17,735 nt of DNA from Hepatocystis sp. ex Piliocolobus tephrosceles (GCA_902459845.2 CABPSV020000382.1:1-17735), one strand, 5' to 3'. Counted from the stretch's first letter, positions 1 to 10,533 are shown. The notes: generated by a model not told the origin, from the sequence alone. Program-made: numbers and translations.

Positions 1-507
1 GCAGCTCTTCTTAGTCTTATTTTTGCTTGTGATAACATCCGATCTCTTATATCGTGTAAATATATTTTACCTGTATTATCCATTTTATTTGCAAAAGCTA
101 ATGCTTTTCCACCTGACCCAGCACAATAATCTAGTACTTTATCACCTGGATGTACAGGTATTTTAGAACTAACAATTTGGCTAGCTTCATCTTGAATTTC
201 AAAATACCCTTTTTTATATTCAGGAATATTTTTTAAAATTTGATTTTTTGTTAGTAGTAATCCATTTTCAGAGTTTACGCATTTTTCTACATGCATACCT
301 CTACTCATTAAAAGTTTATACAACTCATTTCTTGAAATCTTATTATTATTTACTCTTAAAAAAACAGGTGCCCTCTCATTTAAAATTGACATTAATGTAA
401 TACTCCTTTTTTCCCCATAACAATTTACTAATTGTTCATATAATTCTTTTGGAAATGAGTACCTGACATGTGCAGGAATCTTTTCATTATTCATTTCATA
501 TTTCCAC
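1..507 (-). pseudogene. Partial duplicate of exon 2 of the Sun-family RNA methyltransferase gene
   Basis: Positions 1-509 repeat 1229-1737 with no difference I could find by eye. Read on the minus strand, the copy starts at the same splice acceptor (AG at 509-508, preceded by a poly-T tract) and encodes residues 80-247 of the 377-aa protein in frame, up to the window edge. It includes the SAM-binding motif I (DYCAGSGGK) but not the two catalytic-cysteine motifs, which would lie beyond position 1. No counterpart of exon 1 lies upstream: beyond the A-run at 510-525 the sequence becomes the 3' flank of the complete gene. Keeping the intronic acceptor argues against an mRNA-derived retrocopy. It could be part of a tandem duplication or a false join in the assembly. 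The copy cannot be expressed as a complete protein from what is visible. Confidence 0.75.
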
Positions 508-837
508 CTAAAAAAAAAAAAAAAATTATATATATATATACATACATATATATGTATATAACAAAAATAAAAAACAATGTAGCATATTTTATACTGCGTA
601 CTTTATAAATTAAGTACAATAAGCACAACTTATTTCAAAACGGTTAATACATATTATATTATGTGTATGTGATTAAGGCTAAGTTATTTGTAAAGGTTGT
701 GTATTGGCGTTACTTTTTTAAACGAAATTTTATACAAGTGCATGGTGTTAAGTACATATCCAAAACGTATCACATAAGGCACACAAAAAAAAAAAAAAAA
801 AAAAAAATATCCCGCAATTTGATTTCTATATACTTAT
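508..837. other. Spacer between the partial copy and the complete methyltransferase gene
   Basis: It starts with the copied acceptor and a 16-base A-run, then an (AT)-rich stretch with TATATG/CATATA palindromic pieces, then about 250 bases of mixed sequence, and a second A-run at about 785-807. It should hold the 3' untranslated region of the complete minus-strand methyltransferase. A 66-codon plus-strand reading frame at 663-863 has no recognisable family, ends in a lysine homopolymer from poly(A), and overlaps the real gene end; I do not call it a gene. Confidence 0.5.
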
Positions 838-1735
838 TTACTCATCTTTTCTCTCAAAAATAGCTAAAAAAAAACCATCCATTGACTTCGACTGTGGTAA
901 AGAATGGAATGGGGATTCAGATAAAAACAGATTATGTTTTTGACAAAAATATTTAGCTTGATGGACATTTTCTGCATCCAATACACTACATGTTATATAA
1001 ACAATTTTTCCTTTTTTTTTTAAATAAAGTAATGCCTTTTCAAAGATTTGTCTTTGTAAATTTACATATTCATATAATTTTGCATTGGTAAATTTATATT
1101 TCATTTCAGGATTTCTTCTTAATGCACCTGTACCACTACAAGGAACATCTACAACAACAGTGTCCATATAGCCATATAATTTTTTTAATAAAACATGATT
1201 AGAATTTAATAAAATATAATTTTGAATTGCAGCTCTTCTTAGTCTTATTTTTGCTTGTGATAACATCCGATCTCTTATATCGTGTAAATATATTTTACCT
1301 GTATTATCCATTTTATTTGCAAAAGCTAATGCTTTTCCACCTGACCCAGCACAATAATCTAGTACTTTATCACCTGGATGTACAGGTATTTTAGAACTAA
1401 CAATTTGGCTAGCTTCATCTTGAATTTCAAAATACCCTTTTTTATATTCAGGAATATTTTTTAAAATTTGATTTTTTGTTAGTAGTAATCCATTTTCAGA
1501 GTTTACGCATTTTTCTACATGCATACCTCTACTCATTAAAAGTTTATACAACTCATTTCTTGAAATCTTATTATTATTTACTCTTAAAAAAACAGGTGCC
1601 CTCTCATTTAAAATTGACATTAATGTAATACTCCTTTTTTCCCCATAACAATTTACTAATTGTTCATATAATTCTTTTGGAAATGAGTACCTGACATGTG
1701 CAGGAATCTTTTCATTATTCATTTCATATTTCCAC

Positions 1736-1788
<53 letters not shown>

Positions 1789-2087
1789 ACATATATGTTT
1801 ATACATTTGTACGGTCAGTAGTGACTACTTGTATGTGTACTAATTAATTACCTCTCAGAAGAGAAATATGTCTTAATTACATTGGTATATAACATATTTG
1901 GCGAAGATAAATACGCCAACAGTGTTTTATTTTTTATTATATTATAAACATGTTCAGATATATATGGCTTGTCCTGATTTTTTATGTTATTGCTTTTAAA
2001 ATACAAACGCATATAAATATCTAGGGGAGACGTAAAATTAAAATTATTCAGTGCATTTTCAATGTGACGTAATCTAGTACTATTCAT
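838..2087 (-). CDS. RsmB/NOP2/Sun-family RNA (cytosine-5) methyltransferase, two exons
   Basis: Exons are complement(1852..2087) and complement(838..1735). The 116-bp intron has a GTAATT donor at 1851 and a poly-T/AG acceptor at 1737-1736. The split codon AG|G restores Arg79 and gives a 377-aa protein. The start at 2087 is the first ATG after an in-frame stop. An N-terminal RsmB-like region (about residues 95-175) is followed by a Rossmann methyltransferase domain. That domain has motif I DYCAGSGGK (about 205-213, SAM binding), motif IV DVPCSGTG (275-282, Cys278) and motif VI TCSV (Cys328). In this family the motif VI cysteine forms the covalent adduct with cytosine and the motif IV cysteine helps release it, so both catalytic cysteines are present. 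The substrate RNA (rRNA or tRNA) and compartment cannot be read from the sequence; I see no clear signal peptide. The intron contains a 47-base A-run at 1738-1784. The first 507 bases of exon 2 are duplicated downstream, at the left edge of the window. Confidence 0.9.
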
Positions 2088-2378
2088 TATTTTTGTTATG
2101 AAAATATCCTCTATATCCTACTTCCTATTTTTTTTTTTTTTTTTTTTTATTGCAAATAGTTAAAAATCATAACTAGTTAAAAATCATAAATAGTTAAAAA
2201 TCATATTTGGTCAGGCATTAAAAGCAAATTTACACATTAGTTCATGCAACAAAGTATGTACATGTATATACGTACCTTTTTTTTTTATTTTTTTTTTTAT
2301 TTTTTTTTTTTTACAATGTTTATAACGATTACAATCTAATTATTAAATTATAAAACCCATGTTGTAGAAAACGAATGC

Positions 2379-2421
<43 letters not shown>

Positions 2422-2600
2422 AGCAACCGAGCAAAAGGTAAAAAATACGAAACAATTAAATCTGTCAAATGAGTATGCAATATGTACAACATATACATAT
2501 ATTGTACATATATATGTATATATAGGTATTTTTTTTTTTTTTTGAACAAATTTTGAATGTTGATGAATGAAAATAGCTAGCAGTTTTTTATTTTTATTTT

Positions 2601-2636
<36 letters not shown>

Positions 2637-3142
2637 TATATATATGTACATTTACAAATATACAAGTGCCAACTTTTAATTTGGCTTCTCGTTTTAAATT
2701 ATGATGTTATAAATGAACACTTGCATATTTTAGAAATATTAATGTTTATTATTAAACACTGATTAAACATTGATTAAACACTGATGAATTTGCAAATATT
2801 TACTTAGATTTTTTTTGTACAACACGTATATAGACCATAACAACGCCAGCTCATACCATGTGGGATTTGAAATAAATAAAAATTATATAGTAATTGCTAT
2901 TAGCTAACAAAATAAGCTTTAAACAGAAAACAAACAACTGAACGAATTAACATACAACGAATTAATAAACAGACGAGTTAACGAACAAACGAGTAAAGTT
3001 AAAAATATATATATATATATATATATATATGTTAGCCCAAATTATACATTAACATAATACATTCATAGTGTTTAAGTAAAGTAGAAGTAAAAAAAAAAAA
3101 AAAATAATAATAGTTGTAGCCATAATTACATTCGCAGTGATA
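2088..3142. promoter_or_regulatory. Divergent intergenic region (upstream of methyltransferase and WD40 genes)
   Basis: About 1.05 kb separates two divergently oriented start codons, so promoters of both genes should lie here. It holds poly-T runs (about 2130-2148, 2278-2312, 2605-2633), a poly-A run (about 2380-2419), (AT)n at about 2633-2646 and 3006-3030, and the 17-bp repeat at 2157-2207. No coding sequence is credible; the short minus-strand frame at 2343-2549 is made of homopolymer Lys/Phe. No specific transcription-factor motif can be supported by eye. Confidence 0.5.
2157..2207. repeat. 17-bp tandem repeat, 3 copies
   Basis: The unit TAGTTAAAAATCATAAC occurs three times head to tail. 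The last two bases vary between copies. It lies about 70 bases upstream of the methyltransferase start codon. Confidence 0.85.
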
Positions 3143-4552
3143 ATGATAATAAAAATGAATCAGAATAAAATATTACTTGTTTATGACAATTATGATATAC
3201 TTTTAGTCAATTTGGATAATGAAATATACGAAAACAAGTTTAAAACAGAAATAAAAGACAACGAAAAAAAGATTCATATACTTAAGGATGGTAACTTTTT
3301 TATTTTAAATAGTGGAAAGAAAATTATATCACAATATATACTAACAAAAAATGATGCAATATATAAAAAGTACGTAAGTGTATATTTAAATGTAATTAGA
3401 TTAACAGAAAATGAAAAATTAATTATTGGAGGTGATAAAATAGGAAATATATATATATGGTCAGGTATAACGGGTTTTTTAATTAATTCATTTCAAGCAC
3501 ATATGGGTTTAATTAAAGATATATTAATCGATGAAATTGTAAATATTATTTATACATATGGTGATGATAATGTAATACATGTATATAATTTAAACAGTTT
3601 GTTAAAAAAAAATAATACAATAACACCTATGTTATATTATCAACATGATATAAATATAAATATAAAACAAATGATTTCAATAAATTCAAACATGTATGAC
3701 ACGTATTATAATTTAATTACTTTAACTACAAACGGAAATTTATATTTCTGGGGATTAAAATATAGTAATCCTGTAGCTATTTTAAATACAAATTCAGAAC
3801 ATTGTACTTATATTTGTACAAATAATCCATTTAATACTCATTTATATTTATGTAAATCAAATAAAATTTTCCGTATACCTTTAGTTGAGTTATGGGAAAA
3901 TCAACAATCGAATGGGAGAAATTCAAATAAAAGTAGTAATAATAACACGGATAGTGAAACGGATACACTTTTTGACATATGTACAGACATGAATAGTAGT
4001 GACAATAATAATAAAAAAAAAAAAAAATTTATAAAAAATAATGAATATAGTGATTATATGCGAATAATTAAAGAAGAAAGTCGTAGTGAGAGTACAAAGA
4101 AGATTGAAGACCTCACTAGTAGTATATTGATTGCTAATAACAAGGGTAATAATAGTTATAACAAAAAAGAGTTTTATTTAAATTTAAAAAAATGTACTGT
4201 TTTTATAGGACATAAAAATGAAATCATAAAATGTTATGTTCATGATAAAAATAAAATTATAATTTCTTTAGCAAAAGATGGAATAAAAATATGGGATTTA
4301 TATAATTGTTATGCAATAAAAACTTTAAAATATGGAGAAAATATAATTGATTTTTATATACCTATTATTAAACAATCTTCTTATATAAATGAGATTCCAA
4401 ATTTATTACTTGAATATGAAAATAATATACAAATAAATATTATTAATGAAAAAAAACAAACAAATTGTCAAACAGATAACAATCCATTTTTAATTAATGA
4501 TCAAAATATATTAACTAACATGGCCAACATGTTTACATTTTATTCTTTATAA
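3143..4552 (+). CDS. WD40-repeat protein, probable IPI3/WDR18-like ribosome-biogenesis factor
   Basis: A single exon encodes 469 aa from the ATG at 3143, or 465 aa from the ATG at 3155, whose AAAAATGAA context is more typical of Plasmodium. An in-frame GTG at 3137 is not a plausible eukaryotic start. Degenerate WD blades are visible: GNIYIW (about 101-106), NVIHVYNL (about 143-150), GNLYFW (about 198-203) and DGIKIWDL (about 379-386). The segment from KKIISQY through the GNIYIW blade to the next one, and the final FIGHKNEI...IKIWDL blade, follow the order and spacing I recall for WDR18/IPI3. In yeast and animals that protein belongs to the Rix1 complex, which processes 27S/ITS2 pre-rRNA and matures 60S subunits. 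An Asn/Ser/Lys-rich insert sits at about 255-345. Assignment to IPI3 rather than another WD40 family is inference; a beta-propeller protein is well supported. Confidence 0.8.
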   Translation: MIIKMNQNKILLVYDNYDILLVNLDNEIYENKFKTEIKDNEKKIHILKDGNFFILNSGKKIISQYILTKNDAIYKKYVSVYLNVIRLTENEKLIIGGDKIGNIYIWSGITGFLINSFQAHMGLIKDILIDEIVNIIYTYGDDNVIHVYNLNSLLKKNNTITPMLYYQHDININIKQMISINSNMYDTYYNLITLTTNGNLYFWGLKYSNPVAILNTNSEHCTYICTNNPFNTHLYLCKSNKIFRIPLVELWENQQSNGRNSNKSSNNNTDSETDTLFDICTDMNSSDNNNKKKKKFIKNNEYSDYMRIIKEESRSESTKKIEDLTSSILIANNKGNNSYNKKEFYLNLKKCTVFIGHKNEIIKCYVHDKNKIIISLAKDGIKIWDLYNCYAIKTLKYGENIIDFYIPIIKQSSYINEIPNLLLEYENNIQINIINEKKQTNCQTDNNPFLINDQNILTNMANMFTFYSL

Positions 4553-4581
4553 AAAAAAAAAAAAAAATGAACTTAATGCGG

Positions 4582-4613
<32 letters not shown>

Positions 4614-4763
4614 TGTTCGATTAGGTATAAACTATTATACATTATATGTTACTGCAGTTTGGAGAAAAATAATAGGACAGGACGTGTTATGACAGGAGTA
4701 GGAAATTATATACAGCGAATGAATTTAAAAACATACATGCGAAGATCTAAACATGTACATGTA

Positions 4764-4797
<34 letters not shown>

Positions 4798-5942
4798 CTT
4801 TTGTACTTTTTTGTGTCATTATTTAAAAGGGTAAAAAACATACACATATATAAACACAGAACAAAACGGTAGTTTATTGATCAACGTAAATTGGGCAAAG
4901 TGTATACACATATAGCATTAATTAATATTGTAATACAATGAACTGGGAAATGTTTTTTTTTGTTTTTTTTATATTAACTACATAAAAATTTATTCCATTC
5001 AGCTAATGCAATTTACACATGTTAACACGTTTGGTACGTGTCATATATTTATTTGTTTTGGTGATTTTTTTGGTGTATTTTTTTTATTTATTTTTTTTAA
5101 ATAGTGGATATAGTTTAACACTACATTCTGTTTTAACTATAAAAAATGAAAGTAAAAGAGAAAAAACAAAAATGTTAAATTAAAAATTAAGTAATTAAAA
5201 GTTAAATAATTAAAAGTTAAATAATTAAAAGTTAAATAATTAAAAGTTAAATAATTAAAAGTTAAATAATTAAAAGTTAAATAATTAAAAGTTAAATAAT
5301 TAAAAGTTAAATAATTAAAAGTTAAATAATTAAAAGTTAAATAATTAAAAGTTAAATAATTAAAAGTTAAAGAATGCATAGAGAATGTTCTATGTTGTTT
5401 ATTTTTATCATTTTACATGACTTTGCAATATTTTTTTTTTTTTTTTTTTTTTTTTTTGGCTTTATCCTAACTTTAAATATATAGCTATTTATTTTTTACA
5501 AAATAGGTTCAACTAGTACATATATAACACATAGCCGTATGCTTATATATATATATATATATATATACATACATATGTTTAGGCATAACTCAAGCAAATA
5601 TAGGTTTTATCATTTTTTTTTTTCTTTTCTTTTTTTTTTTCCATACACGTTCAGTTAAAAATATTGATAAATTCATTATTTCTTCAATTTTTTTTTTTTT
5701 TTTTTTTATACATTAAGAAAATAAAAAAGTAAGAAGATATTAACATAATTTGTATTTAATATTATACATTTTTTTTCTATATACTAATGGATATGTGATT
5801 TTTTATGTAATTTTTCTTTTATGTTTTAAAGAAAAAAAAAAAAAAAAAAAAAAATCGTACATACAGAACATATCTTACAATATAAAGTTAACAAACTTTT
5901 ACCACACTATGCAATTTGATTAAGAAAAAAAAAAAAAAAAAA
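4553..5942. other. Intergenic region between WD40 and HslV genes
   Basis: About 1.39 kb with no credible coding sequence. It contains the 3' flank of the WD40 gene and the upstream region of HslV. Visible elements are (AT)n tracts near 4584-4607, 4769-4794 and 5546-5566, homopolymers near 5430-5457, 5688-5707, 5831-5854 and 5925-5942, and the 15-bp minisatellite at 5186-5371. A minus-strand open frame over the minisatellite (an LTFNY repeat) is a by-product of the 15-bp period. Confidence 0.5.
5186..5371. repeat. 15-bp minisatellite, about 12 copies
   Basis: Eleven perfect head-to-tail units of GTTAAATAATTAAAA occupy 5201-5365. A variant unit precedes them and a 6-base partial unit follows. 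The lack of variation among eleven units suggests recent expansion or homogenisation. It lies about 570 bases upstream of the HslV start codon. Confidence 0.95.
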
Positions 5943-6603
5943 ATGTTAATCAAGTACTTTTCGAATATACTTAGAACCCCAAAGCCAATAATCAAAACTA
6001 GCCTAGTATACATACATATATATATATATATCTACATATATCTACATATATATGTATATATACACAAATGAATAAATGAAAGTATATAGAGAGATAGCTA
6101 TTTAGATATACACACGCACGTACATATATATATATATTTTAAGTAGTTATTTATATTAGTATAATGTATTTTTTTATTTTACAAAAAAAATATATCAGCT
6201 AAACGTTTGTTTTGTATTTTTATAGAGAAACTATTTTTCTGATTCTGGGAAGATAGTGATCCCTCGTCATGGGACTACAATATTGTGTGTGCGCAAAAAT
6301 AATGAAGTGGTAATAATTGTACATACATACACAAACATGTATATATATTATTTAATAAAGCAATAAAATGAGCAAATTATTGAGTAAAATAACAAAACAC
6401 TATGTATAATACTTCAAAAAAAAAAAAAAAAAAAAAAAAAATCATTATGTTCTTCTAAATTATGTACATTTATGTAAGTACGTAGAGATAAATCATTTCT
6501 GCTCATTTAATATTGTGTGTTTTTTTTTTTTTTCAGTGTTTAATTGGAGATGGTATGGTTTCCCAGGGCACAATGGTTAGAATATATTTCTGATAGTAAT
6601 TGA

Positions 6604-6640
<37 letters not shown>

Positions 6641-7302
6641 TGTGTTAATTTGCATAAACAAATATCCCATCCTTTTTTTTAATTCTCCATCATTTTTAGA
6701 TAGTTAAAGGGAATGCTAAAAAAATTAGAAGATTAAAGGATAATATTTTAATGGGTTTTGCTGGAGCAACTGCTGATTGTTTTACCCTATTAGACAAATT
6801 TGAAACTAAAATTGAAGAATATCCAAGTAAACATTTTTCATTTTAAAATATACAGTTTGTTTTTACTTTTTTTTTGAATAACTCAATACATTTTAACATA
6901 CATAAACACGATCCTATATATATGTATATATGTGTGTGTGCGTTTTTTTTTTTTTTTTTTTTTTTTTTAACGAATTATAATAATTACACAGACCAACTTA
7001 TGAGGTGTTGCGTTGAGCTAGCTAAATTATGGAGAACAGATAGATATTTAAGACATTTAGAAGCGGTTCTAATAGTAGCCGACAAAGATGTTTTATTAGA
7101 AGTAACAGGTAATGGTGATGTTTTGGAACCATCAGGAAATGTTTTAGGTACAGGATCAGGAGGTCCATATGCTATAGCTGCTGCAAGAGCGTTATATGAT
7201 ATAGAAAATTTAACAGCAAAAGATATTGCTTATAAAGCTATGAACATTGCTGCTGATATGTGTTGTCATACAAATAATAATTTTATATGTGAAACTCTGT
7301 AA
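5943..7302 (+). CDS. hslV: HslV (ClpQ) threonine protease subunit, mitochondrial-type, five exons
   Basis: Exons are 5943..6005, 6226..6309, 6537..6575, 6700..6826 and 6992..7302, all with GT-AG introns; the first three introns are phase 0 and the fourth phase 1. The protein is 207 aa. Residues 1-37 form a basic presequence rich in Lys/Arg with no acidic residue in the first 25; the RNYFS at 22-26 resembles a mitochondrial processing site. The mature chain begins TTILCVRK at Thr38, the N-terminal nucleophile of HslV. It keeps IGDG (Asp17 of the mature chain), VKGNAKK (Lys33), [30 protein letters not shown] and GTGSGGPYA, all HslV signatures. HslV forms a double hexameric ring and degrades proteins with the ATPase HslU, which is not in this window. 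Plasmodium ClpQ is reported as mitochondrial; here that rests on the presequence. The start is the first ATG after the upstream A-run. Confidence 0.95.
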
Positions 7303-7471
7303 CGTTTTTTTTTGCTACTTTTTTTTTGCTACTTTTTTTTTTCTATTTTTTTTTTTCTATTTTTTTTTTTCTATTTTGTTTATTATATATATATATATAT
7401 ATATGCATGCTTACACATTGTACGATTAAATATAAATAATTTACATTTTTGTATCCTAAAAAAAAAGTATA

Positions 7472-7503
<32 letters not shown>

Positions 7504-8392
7504 CTTGTGAAAAAATAAATTTCTAAATATTTTAAACAAAAATATTAAAAATATTTTAAAGACGAAAATATTTTAACTATTCTCAAATAAAAATAAATAA
7601 TAAATCGTGAAAATACAATTTGAGAGAAGGAAAAAGGGAATAAATGTTTAAGTAAACCATTTTTATTCTTTTGTAGTGGACGAAGTAGAAAAGTTCTTTA
7701 CTGTAATTATTCCTTTACACATAAATATATACATCAATTTTATATACATATACATATACAAACGTAAGTTTCCTTTTTCTTCTTTTTTTTGTGTTATTTC
7801 TAAATGAGAAAAGTATATATATTTATGTGTAAAACTTTCTGAACATTGATAAATTTATGTACATATTTTTTCAATCATTTAAATCAATTGTTAAAAAAAA
7901 AAAAAAATGCACCTGTATGCAACAGAAAAAAAAAAAAAAAAAAAATGATCAATACAAAATGTCTTAAGCACATAGACCAAAAAAAAAAAAAAAACTAAGT
8001 ACTAAAATAAGAAAAATAAAGATATATATTAAAGAAAGAAAAAAAAAAAATAAAACAACATCAGTGACAACATTCTACTAACTAGCTAGCTTATTAATTT
8101 AATAGCTTGTAAAAAAAAAAAAAAAAAAAAAAAATTCTTAACAAATCATGTTGTTGTTAAATGCGTGTTTTACGAATTATTGTATATTAAACCTTTTTTC
8201 TTAATATTTATTTTTAAGATCTTATTAGAAATATATTTAAAATACTTTTATAATATATACTTTTAAGCTCGAAATATACGACATATATGTAATAAATTCT
8301 ATTTTCGTTATTTTGTTATGCCATTTTGTCATGCTATTTTGTCATGCTATTTTGTCATGTAATTTTGTTCATACCATTCTTTTTTTTTCAGT

Positions 8393-8440
<48 letters not shown>

Positions 8441-8794
8441 CATATATATATGTATATAGATTTATATTTATAAGTTACTACGTGAAAAAAAAAAAGAAGA
8501 GAGCGTGTGTAAACATACTTTTTTAGAAATATTGTTGTACTAAAATATTTGTCTTTTTTTTTTTTTTTTTTTTATTAGCGCCTTGTCCAGCTAATGATAT
8601 GACCTTTGTACAAGTGTATATATATATAATAAATATATTTGTTTATAATTATTTTTGCATTTGTTTTTCTCTTTTATTCATACACTTTTTTTTTTTGTTT
8701 TTTTTGTTTTTTTGTATATTTTATAAATGTTACTGTTTTGTACTTGTATACACACCGTTGTATGTACAAATTGTTTTTTTCTGATTTAAAGCTT

Positions 8795-8845
<51 letters not shown>

Positions 8846-8977
8846 TCTCTATTTTGTAAGGTGAATATACATTTTATATATATTACCTTTTTGTTTTTAT
8901 TAAACAATTCAACTCACACGAGCATTATAAAAATTGTTAATCAAACATTTTATCAATTATAACAATAAGAAGACAAA
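7303..8977. other. Intergenic region between HslV and the unknown two-exon gene
   Basis: About 1.67 kb with no gene I can support. It includes repeated T-runs with a TTTTTCTA-type period just after HslV (7303-7378), (AT)n near 7384-7402 and 7470-7493, several A-runs between 7893 and 8132, a 13-bp repeat at 8311-8362, and long T-runs near 8393-8433 and 8799-8844. Two small patches are more complex than their surroundings: 7678-7705 and 8579-8610, each just after a T-rich stretch ending in AG. They could be untranslated exons but do not join in frame to either neighbour. Confidence 0.45.
8311..8362. repeat. 13-bp tandem repeat, 4 copies
   Basis: The unit TTTTGTCATGCTA occurs four times in a row with one- or two-base variation, followed by a decayed fifth unit. 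It lies about 620 bases upstream of the next coding start. Confidence 0.8.
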
Positions 8978-9782
8978 ATGGTAAATTGTGAATATGCCGC
9001 TGGCGTAGCTTCTGAACGTTTGGATAATATAAAAGATTATGATACTGGAAGAAAATCCAAGTTTCATATGGTCGATTTTGTTAATAATAATAATATTTAT
9101 GATATTTTACATAATTATGGTACAGAAAATAAAAATAACATATGTAATAAAAAAGTTGGTAAATATGATAACAAGTATAATCCTAATAATATGCAATATG
9201 CTGGTTTGCCATCGTTTATTCAAAATTCCGAAAATGAAAAAAGTAAAAGAATAAAATGTGACATAAATGGTCATAATGATAATATGAAAAATGTAATTCA
9301 ATATAATAAAATTGATGATAATAACATAGATAATTCAAAATACTTTTTTTCTGATAAAGGTTATACTTTAACACCTAAAAGAATTTTAACTAGACATGTT
9401 AATGATAATGAAATAAATAAATATTTTTATACAAAATATGATGTGACTGATAAATCCAGTGGAAGAACGGAAATAATGGTTGCAAGGAAAAATGGTTGTT
9501 CTAATGTTATTGTTCAGAATTTTACAGAATTTGATGCATATGCAACTTATAAAAAAAGGGGTAGCAAAAAAAATAGGAGTGAATCTGTTGTTCATACGAA
9601 AATGGTAATTTTTTTTTTAAAAACATTACATAATTTGTTACAAAATTTGTTACATGTTTGTTACATGTCAATAATATATTTATTAAAAATTAATTAAAAA
9701 CTAATTGCGTAATTACAAAGTAGTTGCATCAAAATTGCATCATAATTATATATTTTATATTATAATATGTGTGATTGAGTAT

Positions 9783-9834
<52 letters not shown>

Positions 9835-10143
9835 ATACATATGTCATTATATGCATTTTTTTTTGACAATTATATATGCATATATGTTTTGGAGTGGATG
9901 CAAATGTAAAAGTGTTTATATAAACATACTTACATAAATATATATATATATATATATATAACATGATATACTTTTTAGGGACTTATGGCAAAAGATGATA
10001 AACATATAAACCATAAGGTCAGTAAAGCACAATCTGTATTTACTAATGCAAACAGAAAGGACAACATAGCGCCAGAAAAATATTGGTTGTGCCCAATTAA
10101 TGAAAGTAAAAGAAACAAAACAAAAAGAGTATATAACATGTAG
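8978..10143 (+). CDS. Conserved-looking protein of unknown function, two exons
   Basis: Exons 8978..9604 and 9979..10143 join in phase 0 across a 374-bp intron (GTAATT donor, CTTTTTAG acceptor) to give 263 aa ending at TAG 10141-10143. The intron carries a 48-base A-run at about 9784-9831 and an (AT)n tract. I do not recognise a family. The protein is hydrophilic, with no membrane segment or signal peptide visible. Its N-terminus (MVNCEYAAGVASERLDN) has ordinary composition, about 40-145 is Asn/Lys/Asp-rich, and about 150-263 is again of normal complexity (for example GRTEIMVARKNG, NFTEFDAYATYKKRG, APEKYWLCPINES). That pattern suggests two conserved blocks joined by a low-complexity linker. 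Exon 2 is unusually GC-rich compared with flanking DNA, which supports it as coding. The ATG context is ACAAAATGG. It runs tail to tail with the VTC gene. Confidence 0.8.
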
Positions 10144-10533
10144 GTAAAGGTTTTTACTTAACTATTTAACGTTTTTTTTTTTTTTTTTTTTTTTTTTTTA
10201 TTTTTATTATTATTCTTATTATTATGCTTATTTTTACTCTTATTCTTATTATTCTTATTATTATTATTATTATTCTTATTTTTATTATGTTAATTATGCT
10301 AATAATGCTAATTATTTGAATTATGTTAATTATGTTAATTATGTTAATGTTTGTCTATTAGTTTTATGTCCCCTTTTTATGTTGTCTTATTTGACGTAAT
10401 AACAAATCTACTTTAAAAAAAATGAACTTTTTTTACAGATTATATCAAATATATATAAAATTTAATTATATACCTATGCCTTTTTTTTTTTTTTTTTTTT
10501 TTTAATTTATTATATATAAAATCAAATTAATAA

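Noticed and set aside
1..507. Processed retrocopy of the methyltransferase
   Set aside because: The copy includes the intronic poly-pyrimidine tract and splice acceptor, so it was copied from DNA.
663..863. 66-codon plus-strand open frame
   Set aside because: It contains a lysine run from poly(A), has no recognisable family, and overlaps the 3' end of the methyltransferase on the other strand.
2343..2549. 68-codon minus-strand open frame
   Set aside because: Made mostly of Lys and Phe homopolymers from A/T tracts.
5186..5371. CRISPR-like array
   Set aside because: Units are directly adjacent with no unique spacers, in a eukaryotic genome.
5137..5379. 80-codon minus-strand frame with LTFNY repeats
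   Set aside because: The 15-bp period keeps the frame open automatically; there is no non-repeat coding part.
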